From assembly GCA_032718475.1 (NCBI GenBank), contig JAUCBJ010008339.1, positions 1 to 57,587 of the forward strand: DNA of 57,587 nucleotides, read 5' to 3'. Positions 1-14,349 of this stretch are shown one piece after another. Under the pieces are notes generated by a model, which saw nothing but the letters and a program-made list of their open reading frames with translations, was not told the origin of the DNA and ran no database searches. The stretch is from Nemertoderma westbladi (taxonomy: Eukaryota > Xenacoelomorpha > Nemertodermatida > Nemertodermatidae). The position numbers were made by a program, and so were the translations under genes. How positions within the stretch are numbered: position 1 is the stretch's first letter; every line of letters starts with the position of its first letter.

Positions 1-3000
1 TAGACCCTCACACAGACGGAGGAAAGCGCTATAACAGTAGACCCTCACACAGACGGAGGAAAGCGCTATAACAGTAGACCCTCACACAGACGGAGGAAAG
101 CGCTATAACAGTAGACCCTCACACAGACGGAGGAAAGCGCTATAACAGTAGACCCTCACACAGACGGAGGAAAGCGCTATAACAGTAGACCCTCACACAG
201 ACGGAGGAAAGCGCTATAACAGTAGACCCTCACACAGACGGAGGAAAGCGCTATAACAGTAGACCCTCACACAGACGGAGGAAAGCGCTATAACAGTAGA
301 CCCTCACACAGACGGAGGAAAGCGCTATAACAGTAGACCCTCACACAGACGGAGGAAAGCGCTATAACAGTAGACCCTCACACAGACGGAGGAAAGCGCT
401 ATAACAGTAGACCCTCACACAGACGGAGGAAAGCGCTATAACAGTAGACCCTCACACAGACGGAGTAAAGCGCTATAACAGTAGACCCTCACACAGACGG
501 AGGAAAGCGCTATAACAGTAGACCCTCACACAGACGGAGGAAAGCGCTATAACAGTAGACCCTCACACAGACGGAGGAAAGCGCTATAACAGTAGACCCT
601 CACACAGACGGAGGAAAGCGCTATAACAGTAGACCCTCACACAGACGGAGGAAAGCGCTATAACAGTAGACCCTCACACAGACGGAGGAAAGCGCTATAA
701 CAGTAGACCCTCACACAGACGGAGGAAAGCGCTATAACAGTAGACCCTCACACAGACGGAGGAAAGCGCTATAACAGTAGACCCTCACACAGACGGAGGA
801 AAGCGCTATAACAGTAGACCCTCACACAGACGGAGGAAAGCGCTATAACAGTAGACCCTCACACAGACGGAGGAAAGCGCTATAACAGTAGACCCTCACA
901 CAGACGGAGGAAAGCGCTATAACAGTAGACCCTCACACAGACGGAGGAAAGCGCTATAACAGTAGACCCTCACACAGACGGAGGAAAGCGCTATAACAGT
1001 AGACCCTCACACAGACGGAGGAAAGCGCTATAACAGTAGACCCTCACACAGACGGAGGAAAGCGCTATAACAGTAGACCCTCACACAGACGGAGGAAAGC
1101 GCTATAACAGTAGACCCTCACACAGACGGAGGAAAGCGCTATAACAGTAGACCCTCACACAGACGGAGGAAAGCGCTATAACAGTAGACCCTCACACAGA
1201 CGGAGGAAAGCGCTATAACAGTAGACCCTCACACAGACGGAGGAAAGCGCTATAACAGTAGACCCTCACACAGACGGAGGAAAGCGCTATAACAGTAGAC
1301 CCTCACACAGACGGAGTAAAGCGCTATAACAGTAGACCCTCACACAGACGGAGGAAAGCGCTATAACAGTAGACCCTCACACAGACGGAGGAAAGCGCTA
1401 TAACAGTAGACCCTCACACAGACGGAGGAAAGCGCTATAACAGTAGACCCTCACACAGACGGAGGAAAGCGCTATAACAGTAGACCCTCACACAGACGGA
1501 GGAAAGCGCTATAACAGTAGACCCTCACACAGACGGAGGAAAGCGCTATAACAGTAGACCCTCACACAGACGGAGTAAAGCGCTATAACAGTAGACCCTC
1601 ACACAGACGGAGTAAAGCGCTATAACAGTAGACCCTCACACAGACGGAGTAAAGCGCTATAACAGTAGACCCTCACACAGACGGAGGAAAGCGCTATAAC
1701 AGTAGACCCTCACACAGACGGAGGAAAGCGCTATAACAGTAGACCCTCACACAGACGGAGGAAAGCGCTATAACAGTAGACCCTCACACAGACGGAGGAA
1801 AGCGCTATAACAGTAGACCCTCACACAGACGGAGGAAAGCGCTATAACAGTAGACCCTCACACAGACGGAGGAAAGCGCTATAACAGTAGACCCTCACAC
1901 AGACGGAGGAAAGCGCTATAACAGTAGACCCTCACACAGACGGAGGAAAGCGCTATAACAGTAGACCCTCACACAGACGGAGTAAAGCGCTATAACAGTA
2001 GACCCTCACACAGACGGAGGAAAGCGCTATAACAGTAGACCCTCACACAGACGGAGGAAAGCGCTATAACAGTAGACCCTCACACAGACGGAGGAAAGCG
2101 CTATAACAGTAGACCCTCACACAGACGGAGGAAAGCGCTATAACAGTAGACCCTCACACAGACGGAGGAAAGCGCTATAACAGTAGACCCTCACACAGAC
2201 GGAGGAAAGCGCTATAACAGTAGACCCTCACACAGACGGAGGAAAGCGCTATAACAGTAGACCCTCACACAGACGGAGGAAAGCGCTATAACAGTAGACC
2301 CTCACACAGACGGAGGAAAGCGCTATAACAGTAGACCCTCACACAGACGGAGGAAAGCGCTATAACAGTAGACCCTCACACAGACGGAGTAAAGCGCTAT
2401 AACAGTAGACCCTCACACAGACGGAGGAAAGCGCTATAACAGTAGACCCTCACACAGACGGAGGAAAGCGCTATAACAGTAGACCCTCACACAGACGGAG
2501 GAAAGCGCTATAACAGTAGACCCTCACACAGACGGAGGAAAGCGCTATAACAGTAGACCCTCACACAGACGGAGTAAAGCGCTATAACAGTAGACCCTCA
2601 CACAGACGGAGGAAAGCGCTATAACAGTAGACCCTCACACAGACGGAGGAAAGCGCTATAACAGTAGACCCTCACACAGACGGAGGAAAGCGCTATAACA
2701 GTAGACCCTCACACAGACGGAGGAAAGCGCTATAACAGTAGACCCTCACACAGACGGAGGAAAGCGCTATAACAGTAGACCCTCACACAGACGGAGGAAA
2801 GCGCTATAACAGTAGACCCTCACACAGACGGAGGAAAGCGCTATAACAGTAGACCCTCACACAGACGGAGGAAAGCGCTATAACAGTAGACCCTCACACA
2901 GACGGAGGAAAGCGCTATAACAGTAGACCCTCACACAGACGGAGTAAAGCGCTATAACAGTAGACCCTCACACAGACGGAGTAAAGCGCTATAACAGTAG

Positions 3001-6000
3001 ACCCTCACACAGACGGAGGAAAGCGCTATAACAGTAGACCCTCACACAGACGGAGGAAAGCGCTATAACAGTAGACCCTCACACAGACGGAGGAAAGCGC
3101 TATAACAGTAGACCCTCACACAGACGGAGGAAAGCGCTATAACAGTAGACCCTCACACAGACGGAGTAAAGCGCTATAACAGTAGACCCTCACACAGACG
3201 GAGGAAAGCGCTATAACAGTAGACCCTCACACAGACGGAGTAAAGCGCTATAACAGTAGACCCTCACACAGACGGAGTAAAGCGCTATAACAGTAGACCC
3301 TCACACAGACGGAGGAAAGCGCTATAACAGTAGACCCTCACACAGACGGAGGAAAGCGCTATAACAGTAGACCCTCACACAGACGGAGGAAAGCGCTATA
3401 ACAGTAGACCCTCACACAGACGGAGGAAAGCGCTATAACAGTAGACCCTCACACAGACGGAGGAAAGCGCTATAACAGTAGACCCTCACACAGACGGAGG
3501 AAAGCGCTATAACAGTAGACCCTCACACAGACGGAGGAAAGCGCTATAACAGTAGACCCTCACACAGACGGAGGAAAGCGCTATAACAGTAGACCCTCAC
3601 ACAGACGGAGGAAAGCGCTATAACAGTAGACCCTCACACAGACGGAGGAAAGCGCTATAACAGTAGACCCTCACACAGACAGAGGAAAGCGCTATAACAG
3701 TAGACCCTCACACAGACGGAGGAAAGCGCTATAACAGTAGACCCTCACACAGACGGAGGAAAGCGCTATAACAGTAGACCCTCACACAGACGGAGTAAAG
3801 CGCTATAACAGTAGACCCTCACACAGACAGAGGAAAGCGCTATAACAGTAGACCCTCACACAGACGGAGGAAAGCGCTATAACAGTAGACCCTCACACAG
3901 ACAGAGGAAAGCGCTATAACAGTAGACCCTCACACAGACGGAGGAAAGCGCTATAACAGTAGACCCTCACACAGACGGAGGAAAGCGCTATAACAGTAGA
4001 CCCTCACACAGACGGAGGAAAGCGCTATAACAGTAGACCCTCACACAGACGGAGGAAAGCGCTATAACAGTAGACCCTCACACAGACGGAGGAAAGCGCT
4101 ATAACAGTAGACCCTCACACAGACGGAGGAAAGCGCTATAACAGTAGACCCTCACACAGACGGAGTAAAGCGCTATAACAGTAGACCCTCACACAGACGG
4201 AGTAAAGCGCTATAACAGTAGACCCTCACACAGACAGAGGAAAGCGCTATAACAGTAGACCCTCACACAGACGGAGGAAAGCGCTATAACAGTAGACCCT
4301 CACACAGACGGAGGAAAGCGCTATAACAGTAGACCCTCACACAGACGGAGGAAAGCGCTATAACAGTAGACCCTCACACAGACGGAGTAAAGCGCTATAA
4401 CAGTAGACCCTCACACAGACGGAGGAAAGCGCTATAACAGTAGACCCTCACACAGACGGAGTAAAGCGCTATAACAGTAGACCCTCACACAGACGGAGTA
4501 AAGCGCTATAACAGTAGACCCTCACACAGACAGAGGAAAGCGCTATAACAGTAGACCCTCACACAGACGGAGGAAAGCGCTATAACAGTAGACCCTCACA
4601 CAGACGGAGGAAAGCGCTATAACAGTAGACCCTCACACAGACAGAGGAAAGCGCTATAACAGTAGACCCTCACACAGACGGAGGAAAGCGCTATAACAGT
4701 AGACACTCACACAGACGGAGGAAAGCGCTATAACAGTAGACCCTCACACAGACGGAGGAAAGCGCTATGACAGTAGACACTCACACAGACAGAGGAAAGC
4801 GCTATAACAGTAGACCCTCACACAGACGGAGGAAAGCGCTATAACAGTAGACCCTCACACAGACGGAGGAAAGCGCTATGACAGTAGACACTCACACAGA
4901 CAGAGGAAAGCGCTATAACAGTAGACCCTCACACAGATGGAGGAAAGCGCTATGACAGTAGACCCTCACACAGACGGAGGAAAGCGCTATAACAGTAGAC
5001 CCTCACACAGACGGAGGAAAGCGCTATGACAGTAGACACTCACACAGACAGAGGAAAGCGCTATAACAGTAGACCCTCACACAGATGGAGGAAAGCGCTA
5101 TGACAGTAGACCCTCACACAGACGGAGGAAAGCGCTATAACAGTAGACCCTCACACAGACGGAGGAAAGCGCTATGACAGTAGACACTCACACAGACAGA
5201 GGAAAGCGCTATAACAGTAGACCCTCACACAGATGGAGGAAAGCGCTATGACAGTAGACCCTCACACAGACGGAGGAAAGCGCTATAACAGTAGACCCTC
5301 ACACAGACAGAGGAAAGCGCTATAACAGTAGACCCTCACACAGACGGAGGAAAGCGCTATGACAGTAGACACTCACACAGACAGAGGAAAGCGCTATAAC
5401 AGTAGACCCTCACACAGATGGAGGAAAGCGCTATGACAGTAGACCCTCACACAGACGGAGGAAAGCGCTATGACAGTAGACCCTCACACAGACGGAGGAA
5501 AGCGCTATAACAGTAGACCCTCACACAGACGGAGGAAAGCGCTATGACAGTAGACCCTCACACAGACGGAGGAAAGCGCTATAACAGTAGACCCTCACAC
5601 AGACGGAGGAAAGCGCTATAACAGTAGACCCTCACACAGACGGAGGAAAGCGCTATGACAGTAGACACTCACACAGACAGAGGAAAGCGCTATAACAGTA
5701 GACCCTCACACAGACGGAGGAAAGCGCTATGACAGTAGACCCTCACACAGACGGAGGAAAGCGCTATAACAGTAGACCCTCACACAGACGGAGGAAAGCG
5801 CTATAACAGTAGACCCTCACACAGACAGAGGAAAGCGCTATAACAGTAGACCCTCACACAGACGGAGGAAAGCGCTATAACAGTAGACCCTCACACAGAC
5901 GGAGGAAAGCGCTATAACAGTAGACCCTCACACAGACGGAGGAAAGCGCTATAACAGTAGACCCTCACACAGACGGAGGAAAGCGCTATGACAGTAGACC

Positions 6001-9000
6001 CTCACACAGACAGAGGAAAGCGCTATAACAGTAGACCCTCACACAGACGGAGGAAAGCGCTATAACAGTAGACCCTCACACAGACGGAGGAAAGCGCTAT
6101 AACAGTAGACCCTCACACAGACGGAGGAAAGCGCTATAACAGTAGACCCTCACACAGACGGAGGAAAGCGCTATAACAGTAGACCCTCACACAGACGGAG
6201 GAAAGCGCTATAACAGTAGACCCTCACACAGACGGAGGAAAGCGCTATAACAGTAGACCCTCACACAGACGGAGGAAAGCGCTATAACAGTAGACCCTCA
6301 CACAGACGGAGGAAAGCGCTATGACAGTAGACCCTCACACAGACGGAGGAAAGCGCTATAACAGTAGACCCTCACACAGACGGAGGAAAGCGCTATAACA
6401 GTAGACCCTCACACAGACGGAGGAAAGCGCTATAACAGTAGACCCTCACACAGACGGAGGAAAGCGCTATAACAGTAGACCCTCACACAGACGGAGGAAA
6501 GCGCTATAACAGTAGACCCTCACACAGACGGAGGAAAGCGCTATAACAGTAGACCCTCACACAGACGGAGGAAAGCGCTATAACAGTAGACCCTCACACA
6601 GACGGAGGAAAGCGCTATAACAGTAGACCCTCACACAGACGGAGGAAAGCGCTATAACAGTAGACCCTCACACAGACGGAGGAAAGCGCTATAACAGTAG
6701 ACCCTCACACAGACGGAGGAAAGCGCTATAACAGTAGACCCTCACACAGACGGAGGAAAGCGCTATAACAGTAGACCCTCACACAGACAGAGGAAAGCGC
6801 TATAACAGTAGACCCTCACACAGACGGAGGAAAGCGCTATAACAGTAGACCCTCACACAGACGGAGGAAAGCGCTATAACAGTAGACCCTCACACAGACG
6901 GAGGAAAGCGCTATAACAGTAGACCCTCACACAGACGGAGGAAAGCGCTATAACAGTAGACCCTCAGGAAAGCGCTATAACAGTAGACACTCACACAGAC
7001 GGAGGAAAGCGCTATAACAGTAGACCCTCACACAGACGGAGGAAAGCGCTATAACAGTAGACCCTCACACAGACGGAGGAAAGCGCTATAACAGTAGACC
7101 CTCACACAGACGGAGGAAAGCGCTATAACAGTAGACCCTCACACAGACGGAGGAAAGCGCTATAACAGTAGACCCTCACACAGACGGAGGAAAGCGCTAT
7201 AACAGTAGACCCTCACACAGACGGAGGAAAGCGCTATAACAGTAGACCCTCACACAGACGGAGGAAAGCGCTATAACAGTAGACCCTCACACAGACGGAG
7301 GAAAGCGCTATAACAGTAGACCCTCACACAGACGGAGGAAAGCGCTATAACAGTAGACCCTCACACAGACGGAGGAAAGCGCTATAACAGTAGACCCTCA
7401 CCAGACGGAGGAAAGCGCTATAACAGTAGACACTCACACAGACGGAGGAAAGCGCTATAACAGTAGACCCTCACACAGACGGAGGAAAGCGCTATAACAG
7501 TAGACCCTCACACAGACGGAGGAAAGCGCTATAACAGTAGACCCTCACACAGACGGAGGAAAGCGCTATAACAGTAGACCCTCACACAGACGGAGGAAAG
7601 CGCTATAACAGTAGACCCTCACACAGACGGAGGAAAGCGCTATAACAGTAGACCCTCACACAGACGGAGGAAAGCGCTATAACAGTAGACCCTCACACAG
7701 ACGGAGGAAAGCGCTATAACAGTAGACCCTCACACAGACGGAGGAAAGCGCTATAACAGTAGACCCTCACACAGACGGAGGAAAGCGCTATAACAGTAGA
7801 CCCTCACACAGACGGAGGAAAGCGCTATAACAGTAGACCCTCACACAGACGGAGGAAAGCGCTATAACAGTAGACCCTCACACAGACGGAGGAAAGCGCT
7901 ATAACAGTAGACCCTCACACAGACGGAGGAAAGCGCTATAACAGTAGACCCTCACACAGACGGAGGAAAGCGCTATAACAGTAGACACTCACACAGACGG
8001 AGGAAAGCGCTATAACAGTAGACCCTCACACAGACGGAGGAAAGCGCTATAACAGTAGACCCTCACACAGACGGAGGAAAGCGCTATAACAGTAGACCCT
8101 CACACAGACGGAGGAAAGCGCTATAACAGTAGACCCTCACACAGACGGAGGAAAGCGCTATAACAGTAGACCCTCACACAGACGGAGGAAAGCGCTATAA
8201 CAGTAGACCCTCACACAGACGGAGGAAAGCGCTATAACAGTAGACCCTCACACAGACGGAGGAAAGCGCTATAACAGTAGACCCTCACACAGACGGAGGA
8301 AAGCGCTATAACAGTAGACCCTCACACAGACGGAGGAAAGCGCTATAACAGTAGACCCTCACACAGACGGAGGAAAGCGCTATAACAGTAGACCCTCACA
8401 CAGACGGAGGAAAGCGCTATAACAGTAGACCCTCACACAGACGGAGGAAAGCGCTATAACAGTAGACCCTCACACAGACGGAGGAAAGCGCTATAACAGT
8501 AGACCCTCACACAGACGGAGGAAAGCGCTATAACAGTAGACACTCACACAGACGGAGGAAAGCGCTATAACAGTAGACCCTCACACAGACGGAGGAAAGC
8601 GCTATAACAGTAGACCCTCACACAGACGGAGGAAAGCGCTATAACAGTAGACCCTCACACAGACGGAGGAAAGCGCTATAACAGTAGACCCTCACACAGA
8701 CGGAGGAAAGCGCTATAACAGTAGACCCTCACACAGACGGAGGAAAGCGCTATAACAGTAGACCCTCACACAGACGGAGGAAAGCGCTATAACAGTAGAC
8801 CCTCACACAGACGGAGGAAAGCGCTATAACAGTAGACCCTCACACAGACAGAGGAAAGCGCTATAACAGTAGACCCTCACACAGACGGAGGAAAGCGCTA
8901 TAACAGTAGACCCTCACACAGACGGAGGAAAGCGCTATAACAGTAGACCCTCACACAGACGGAGGAAAGCGCTATGACAGTAGACACTCACACAGACAGA

Positions 9001-12000
9001 GGAAAGCGCTATAACAGTAGACCCTCACACAGACGGAGGAAAGCGCTATAACAGTAGACCCTCACACAGACGGAGGAAAGCGCTATAACAGTAGACCCTC
9101 ACACAGACGGAGGAAAGCGCTATAACAGTAGACCCTCACACAGACGGAGGAAAGCGCTATGACAGTAGACCCTCACACAGACAGAGGAAAGCGCTATAAC
9201 AGTAGACCCTCACACAGACGGAGGAAAGCGCTATAACAGTAGACCCTCACACAGACGGAGGAAAGCGCTATAACAGTAGACCCTCACACAGACGGAGGAA
9301 AGCGCTATAACAGTAGACCCTCACACAGACGGAGGAAAGCGCTATAACAGTAGACCCTCACACAGACGGAGGAAAGCGCTATAACAGTAGACCCTCACAC
9401 AGACGGAGGAAAGCGCTATAACAGTAGACCCTCACACAGACGGAGGAAAGCGCTATAACAGTAGACCCTCACACAGACGGAGGAAAGCGCTATGACAGTA
9501 GACACTCACACAGACAGAGGAAAGCGCTATAACAGTAGACCCTCACACAGACGGAGGAAAGCGCTATAACAGTAGACCCTCACACAGACGGAGGAAAGCG
9601 CTATAACAGTAGACCCTCACACAGACGGAGGAAAGCGCTATAACAGTAGACCCTCACACAGACGGAGGAAAGCGCTATAACAGTAGACCCTCACACAGAC
9701 GGAGGAAAGCGCTATAACAGTAGACCCTCACACAGACGGAGGAAAGCGCTATAACAGTAGACCCTCACACAGACGGAGGAAAGCGCTATAACAGTAGACC
9801 CTCACACAGACGGAGGAAAGCGCTATAACAGTAGACCCTCACACAGACGGAGGAAAGCGCTATAACAGTAGACCCTCACACAGACGGAGGAAAGCGCTAT
9901 AACAGTAGACCCTCACACAGACGGAGGAAAGCGCTATAACAGTAGACCCTCACACAGACGGAGGAAAGCGCTATAACAGTAGACCCTCACACAGACAGAG
10001 GAAAGCGCTATAACAGTAGACCCTCACACAGACGGAGGAAAGCGCTATAACAGTAGACCCTCACACAGACGGAGGAAAGCGCTATAACAGTAGACACTCA
10101 CACAGACGGAGGAAAGCGCTATAACAGTAGACCCTCACACAGACGGAGGAAAGCGCTATAACAGTAGACCCTCACACAGACGGAGGAAAGCGCTATAACA
10201 GTAGACCCTCACACAGACAGAGGAAAGCGCTATAACAGTAGACCCTCACACAGACGGAGGAAAGCGCTATAACAGTAGACCCTCACACAGACGGAGGAAA
10301 GCGCTATAACAGTAGACCCTCACACAGACGGAGGAAAGCGCTATAACAGTAGACCCTCACACAGACGGAGGAAAGCGCTATAACAGTAGACCCTCACACA
10401 GACAGAGGAAAGCGCTATAACAGTAGACCCTCACACAGACGGAGGAAAGCGCTATAACAGTAGACCCTCACACAGACGGAGGAAAGCGCTATAACAGTAG
10501 ACCCTCACACAGACGGAGGAAAGCGCTATAACAGTAGACCCTCACACAGACGGAGGAAAGCGCTATAACAGTAGACCCTCACACAGACGGAGGAAAGCGC
10601 TATGACAGTAGACACTCACACAGACAGAGGAAAGCGCTATAACAGTAGACCCTCACACAGACGGAGGAAAGCGCTATGACAGTAGACCCTCACACAGACA
10701 GAGGAAAGCGCTATAACAGTAGACCCTCACACAGACGGAGGAAAGCGCTATAACAGTAGACCCTCACACAGACGGAGGAAAGCGCTATAACAGTAGACCC
10801 TCACACAGACAGAGGAAAGCGCTATAACAGTAGACCCTCACACAGACGGAGGAAAGCGCTATAACAGTAGACCCTCACACAGACGGAGGAAAGCGCTATA
10901 ACAGTAGACCCTCACACAGACGGAGGAAAGCGCTATGACAGTAGACACTCACACAGACAGAGGAAAGCGCTATAACAGTAGACCCTCACACAGACGGAGG
11001 AAAGCGCTATAACAGTAGACCCTCACACAGACGGAGGAAAGCGCTATGACAGTAGACACTCACACAGACAGAGGAAAGCGCTATAACAGTAGACCCTCAC
11101 ACAGACGGAGGAAAGCGCTATAACAGTAGACCCTCACACAGACGGAGGAAAGCGCTATGACAGTAGACACTCACACAGACGGAGGAAAGCGCTATAACAG
11201 TAGACCCTCACACAGACGGAGGAAAGCGCTATGACAGTAGACACTCACACAGACAGAGGAAAGCGCTATAACAGTAGACCCTCACACAGACGGAGGAAAG
11301 CGCTATAACAGTAGACCCTCACACAGACGGAGGAAAGCGCTATAACAGTAGACCCTCACACAGACGGAGGAAAGCGCTATGACAGTAGACACTCACACAG
11401 ACAGAGGAAAGCGCTATAACAGTAGACCCTCACACAGACGGAGGAAAGCGCTATAACAGTAGACCCTCACACAGACGGAGGAAAGCGCTATAACAGTAGA
11501 CCCTCACACAGACGGAGGAAAGCGCTATAACAGTAGACCCTCACACAGACGGAGGAAAGCGCTATGACAGTAGACCCTCACACAGACAGAGGAAAGCGCT
11601 ATAACAGTAGACCCTCACACAGACGGAGGAAAGCGCTATGACAGTAGACACTCACACAGACAGAGGAAAGCGCTATAACAGTAGACCCTCACACAGACGG
11701 AGGAAAGCGCTATAACAGTAGACCCTCACACAGACGGAGGAAAGCGCTATAACAGTAGACCCTCACACAGACAGAGGAAAGCGCTATAACAGTAGACCCT
11801 CACACAGACGGAGGAAAGCGCTATGACAGTAGACACTCACACAGACAGAGGAAAGCGCTATAACAGTAGACCCTCACACAGACGGAGGAAAGCGCTATAA
11901 CAGTAGACCCTCACACAGACGGAGGAAAGCGCTATGACAGTAGACCCTCACACAGACAGAGGAAAGCGCTATAACAGTAGACCCTCACACAGACGGAGGA

Positions 12001-13714
12001 AAGCGCTATAACAGTAGACCCTCACACAGACGGAGGAAAGCGCTATAACAGTAGACCCTCACACAGACGGAGGAAAGCGCTATAACAGTAGACCCTCACA
12101 CAGACAGAGGAAAGCGCTATAACAGTAGACCCTCACACAGACGGAGGAAAGCGCTATAACAGTAGACCCTCACACAGACAGAGGAAAGCGCTATAACAGT
12201 AGACCCTCACACAGACGGAGGAAAGCGCTATAACAGTAGACCCTCACACAGACGGAGGAAAGCGCTATGACAGTAGACCCTCACACAGACAGAGGAAAGC
12301 GCTATAACAGTAGACCCTCACACAGACGGAGGAAAGCGCTATAACAGTAGACCCTCACACAGACGGAGGAAAGCGCTATAACAGTAGACCCTCACACAGA
12401 CGGAGGAAAGCGCTATAACAGTAGACCCTCACACAGACGGAGGAAAGCGCTATAACAGTAGACCCTCACACAGACGGAGGAAAGCGCTATAACAGTAGAC
12501 CCTCACACAGACGGAGGAAAGCGCTATAACAGTAGACCCTCACACAGACGGAGGAAAGCGCTATAACAGTAGACCCTCACACAGACGGAGGAAAGCGCTA
12601 TAACAGTAGACCCTCACACAGACGGAGGAAAGCGCTATGACAGTAGACACTCACACAGACAGAGGAAAGCGCTATAACAGTAGACCCTCACACAGACGGA
12701 GGAAAGCGCTATGACAGTAGACACTCACACAGACAGAGGAAAGCGCTATAACAGTAGACCCTCACACAGACGGAGGAAAGCGCTATAACAGTAGACCCTC
12801 ACACAGACGGAGGAAAGCGCTATAACAGTAGACCCTCACACAGACGGAGGAAAGCGCTATAACAGTAGACCCTCACACAGACGGAGGAAAGCGCTATAAC
12901 AGTAGACCCTCACACAGACGGAGGAAAGCGCTATAACAGTAGACCCTCACACAGACGGAGGAAAGCGCTATGACAGTAGACCCTCACACAGACGGAGGAA
13001 AGCGCTATAACAGTAGACCCTCACACAGACGGAGGAAAGCGCTATAACAGTAGACCCTCACACAGACGGAGGAAAGCGCTATAACAGTAGACCCTCACCA
13101 GACGGAGGAAAGCGCTATGACAGTAGACACTCACACAGAGGAGGAAAGCGCTATGACAGTAGACACTCACACAGACAGAGGAAAGCGCTATAACAGTAGA
13201 CCCTCACACAGACGGAGGAAAGCGCTATAACAGTAGACCCTCACACAGACGGAGGAAAGCGCTATAACAGTAGACCCTCACACAGACGGAGGACAGCGCT
13301 ATAACAGTAGACCCTCACACAGACGGAGGAAAGCGCTATAACAGTAGACCCTCACACAGACGGAGTAAAGCGCTATAACAGTAGACCCTCACACAGACGG
13401 AGTAAAGCGCTATAACAGTAGACCCTCACACCGACAGAGGAAAGCGCTATAACAGTAGACCCTCACACAGACGGAGGAAAGCGCTATAACAGTAGACCCT
13501 CACACAGACGGAGGAAAGCGCTATAACAGTAGACCCTCACACAGACGGAGTAAAGCGCTATAACAGTAGACCCTCACACAGACGGAGTAAAGCGCTATAA
13601 CAGTAGACCCTCACACAGACAGAGGAAAGCGCTATAACAGTAGACCCTCACACAGATGGAGGAAAGCGCTATAACAGTAGACCCTCACACAGACGGATGA
13701 AAGCGCTATATAAC
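1..13714. repeat. 37-bp satellite array, about 370 copies, truncated at left window edge
   Basis: A head-to-tail array of a 37-bp unit starts at base 1 with tagaccctcacacagacgga and continues through ggaaagcgctataacag. It ends near 13714, where the unit decays into unique AT-rich DNA. The unit length is not a multiple of three and the unit contains TAG and TAA, so no frame stays open. Most units are identical. Recurrent variants are ggagtaaag (T variant), agaggaaag (A variant), ctatgacag (G variant), gacactcac and gatgg. Rare short units occur: a 27-bp unit near 6957 (10-bp loss), 35-bp units near 7388 and 13090, and a short unit near 13130. The array probably continues to the left. Its function is unknown; pericentromeric, subtelomeric or interstitial satellite are all possible. 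Confidence 0.98.
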
Positions 13715-13978
13715 ATATTCATTCCGCTACAATCCGAGGCAGAAATATATCGTTTTTAATGAAGGAATTTGATTTAGAGTCTAAAACTGATGGAAGGCCA
13801 TATAAAGGGATATGCAAACCAAATCAGTCGTTTTCTATATCCAGATCTGTGGGTCACCCATCTTCCTCAAGTATAGATCTAGTTGCGGCCAATGAATAAC
13901 CAGGAGTTAATTAATTCAAATTGGACGAATTGGTGATCAGCTGAGATATCCAAAGTCCAAAGTTGTTGAAAAACTCAG
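13715..13978. other. Unique spacer between two arrays
   Basis: Non-repetitive, moderately AT-rich DNA between the 37-bp and 52-bp arrays. I see no gene, promoter or RNA structure here. Confidence 0.6.
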
Positions 13979-14349
13979 ATTCCAGAAGCAGTTTATAACG
14001 TTTATATACACTAATGAGTTATTAAATCAGACACCAGAAGCAGTTTATAACGTTTATACACCCTAATGAGTTATTAACTCAGACACCAGAAGCAGTTTAT
14101 AACGTTTATATACACTAATGAGTTGTTAACTCAGACACCAGAAGCAGTTTATAACGTTTATATACACTAATGAGTTATTAACTCAGACACCAGAAGCAGT
14201 TTATAACGTTTATATACACTAATGAGTTATTAACTCAGACACCAGAAGCAGTTTATAACGTTTATATACACTAATGAGTTATTAACTCAGACACCAGAAG
14301 CAGTTTATAACGTTTATATACACTAATGAGTTATTAACTCAGACACCAG
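13979..14349. repeat. 52-bp minisatellite, about 7 copies
   Basis: Seven head-to-tail copies of a 52-bp unit, each with the core ccagaagcagtttataacg and then tatacactaatgagttatta. Copies differ at only a few positions (for example, the second has acaccctaatg instead of atacactaatg). The last copy breaks off at accagacaacta. Stop codons in all frames make it non-coding. Confidence 0.95.

Noticed and set aside
1-13714. CRISPR-like array
   Set aside because: The repeats are contiguous with no unique spacers; this is a eukaryotic-type satellite.
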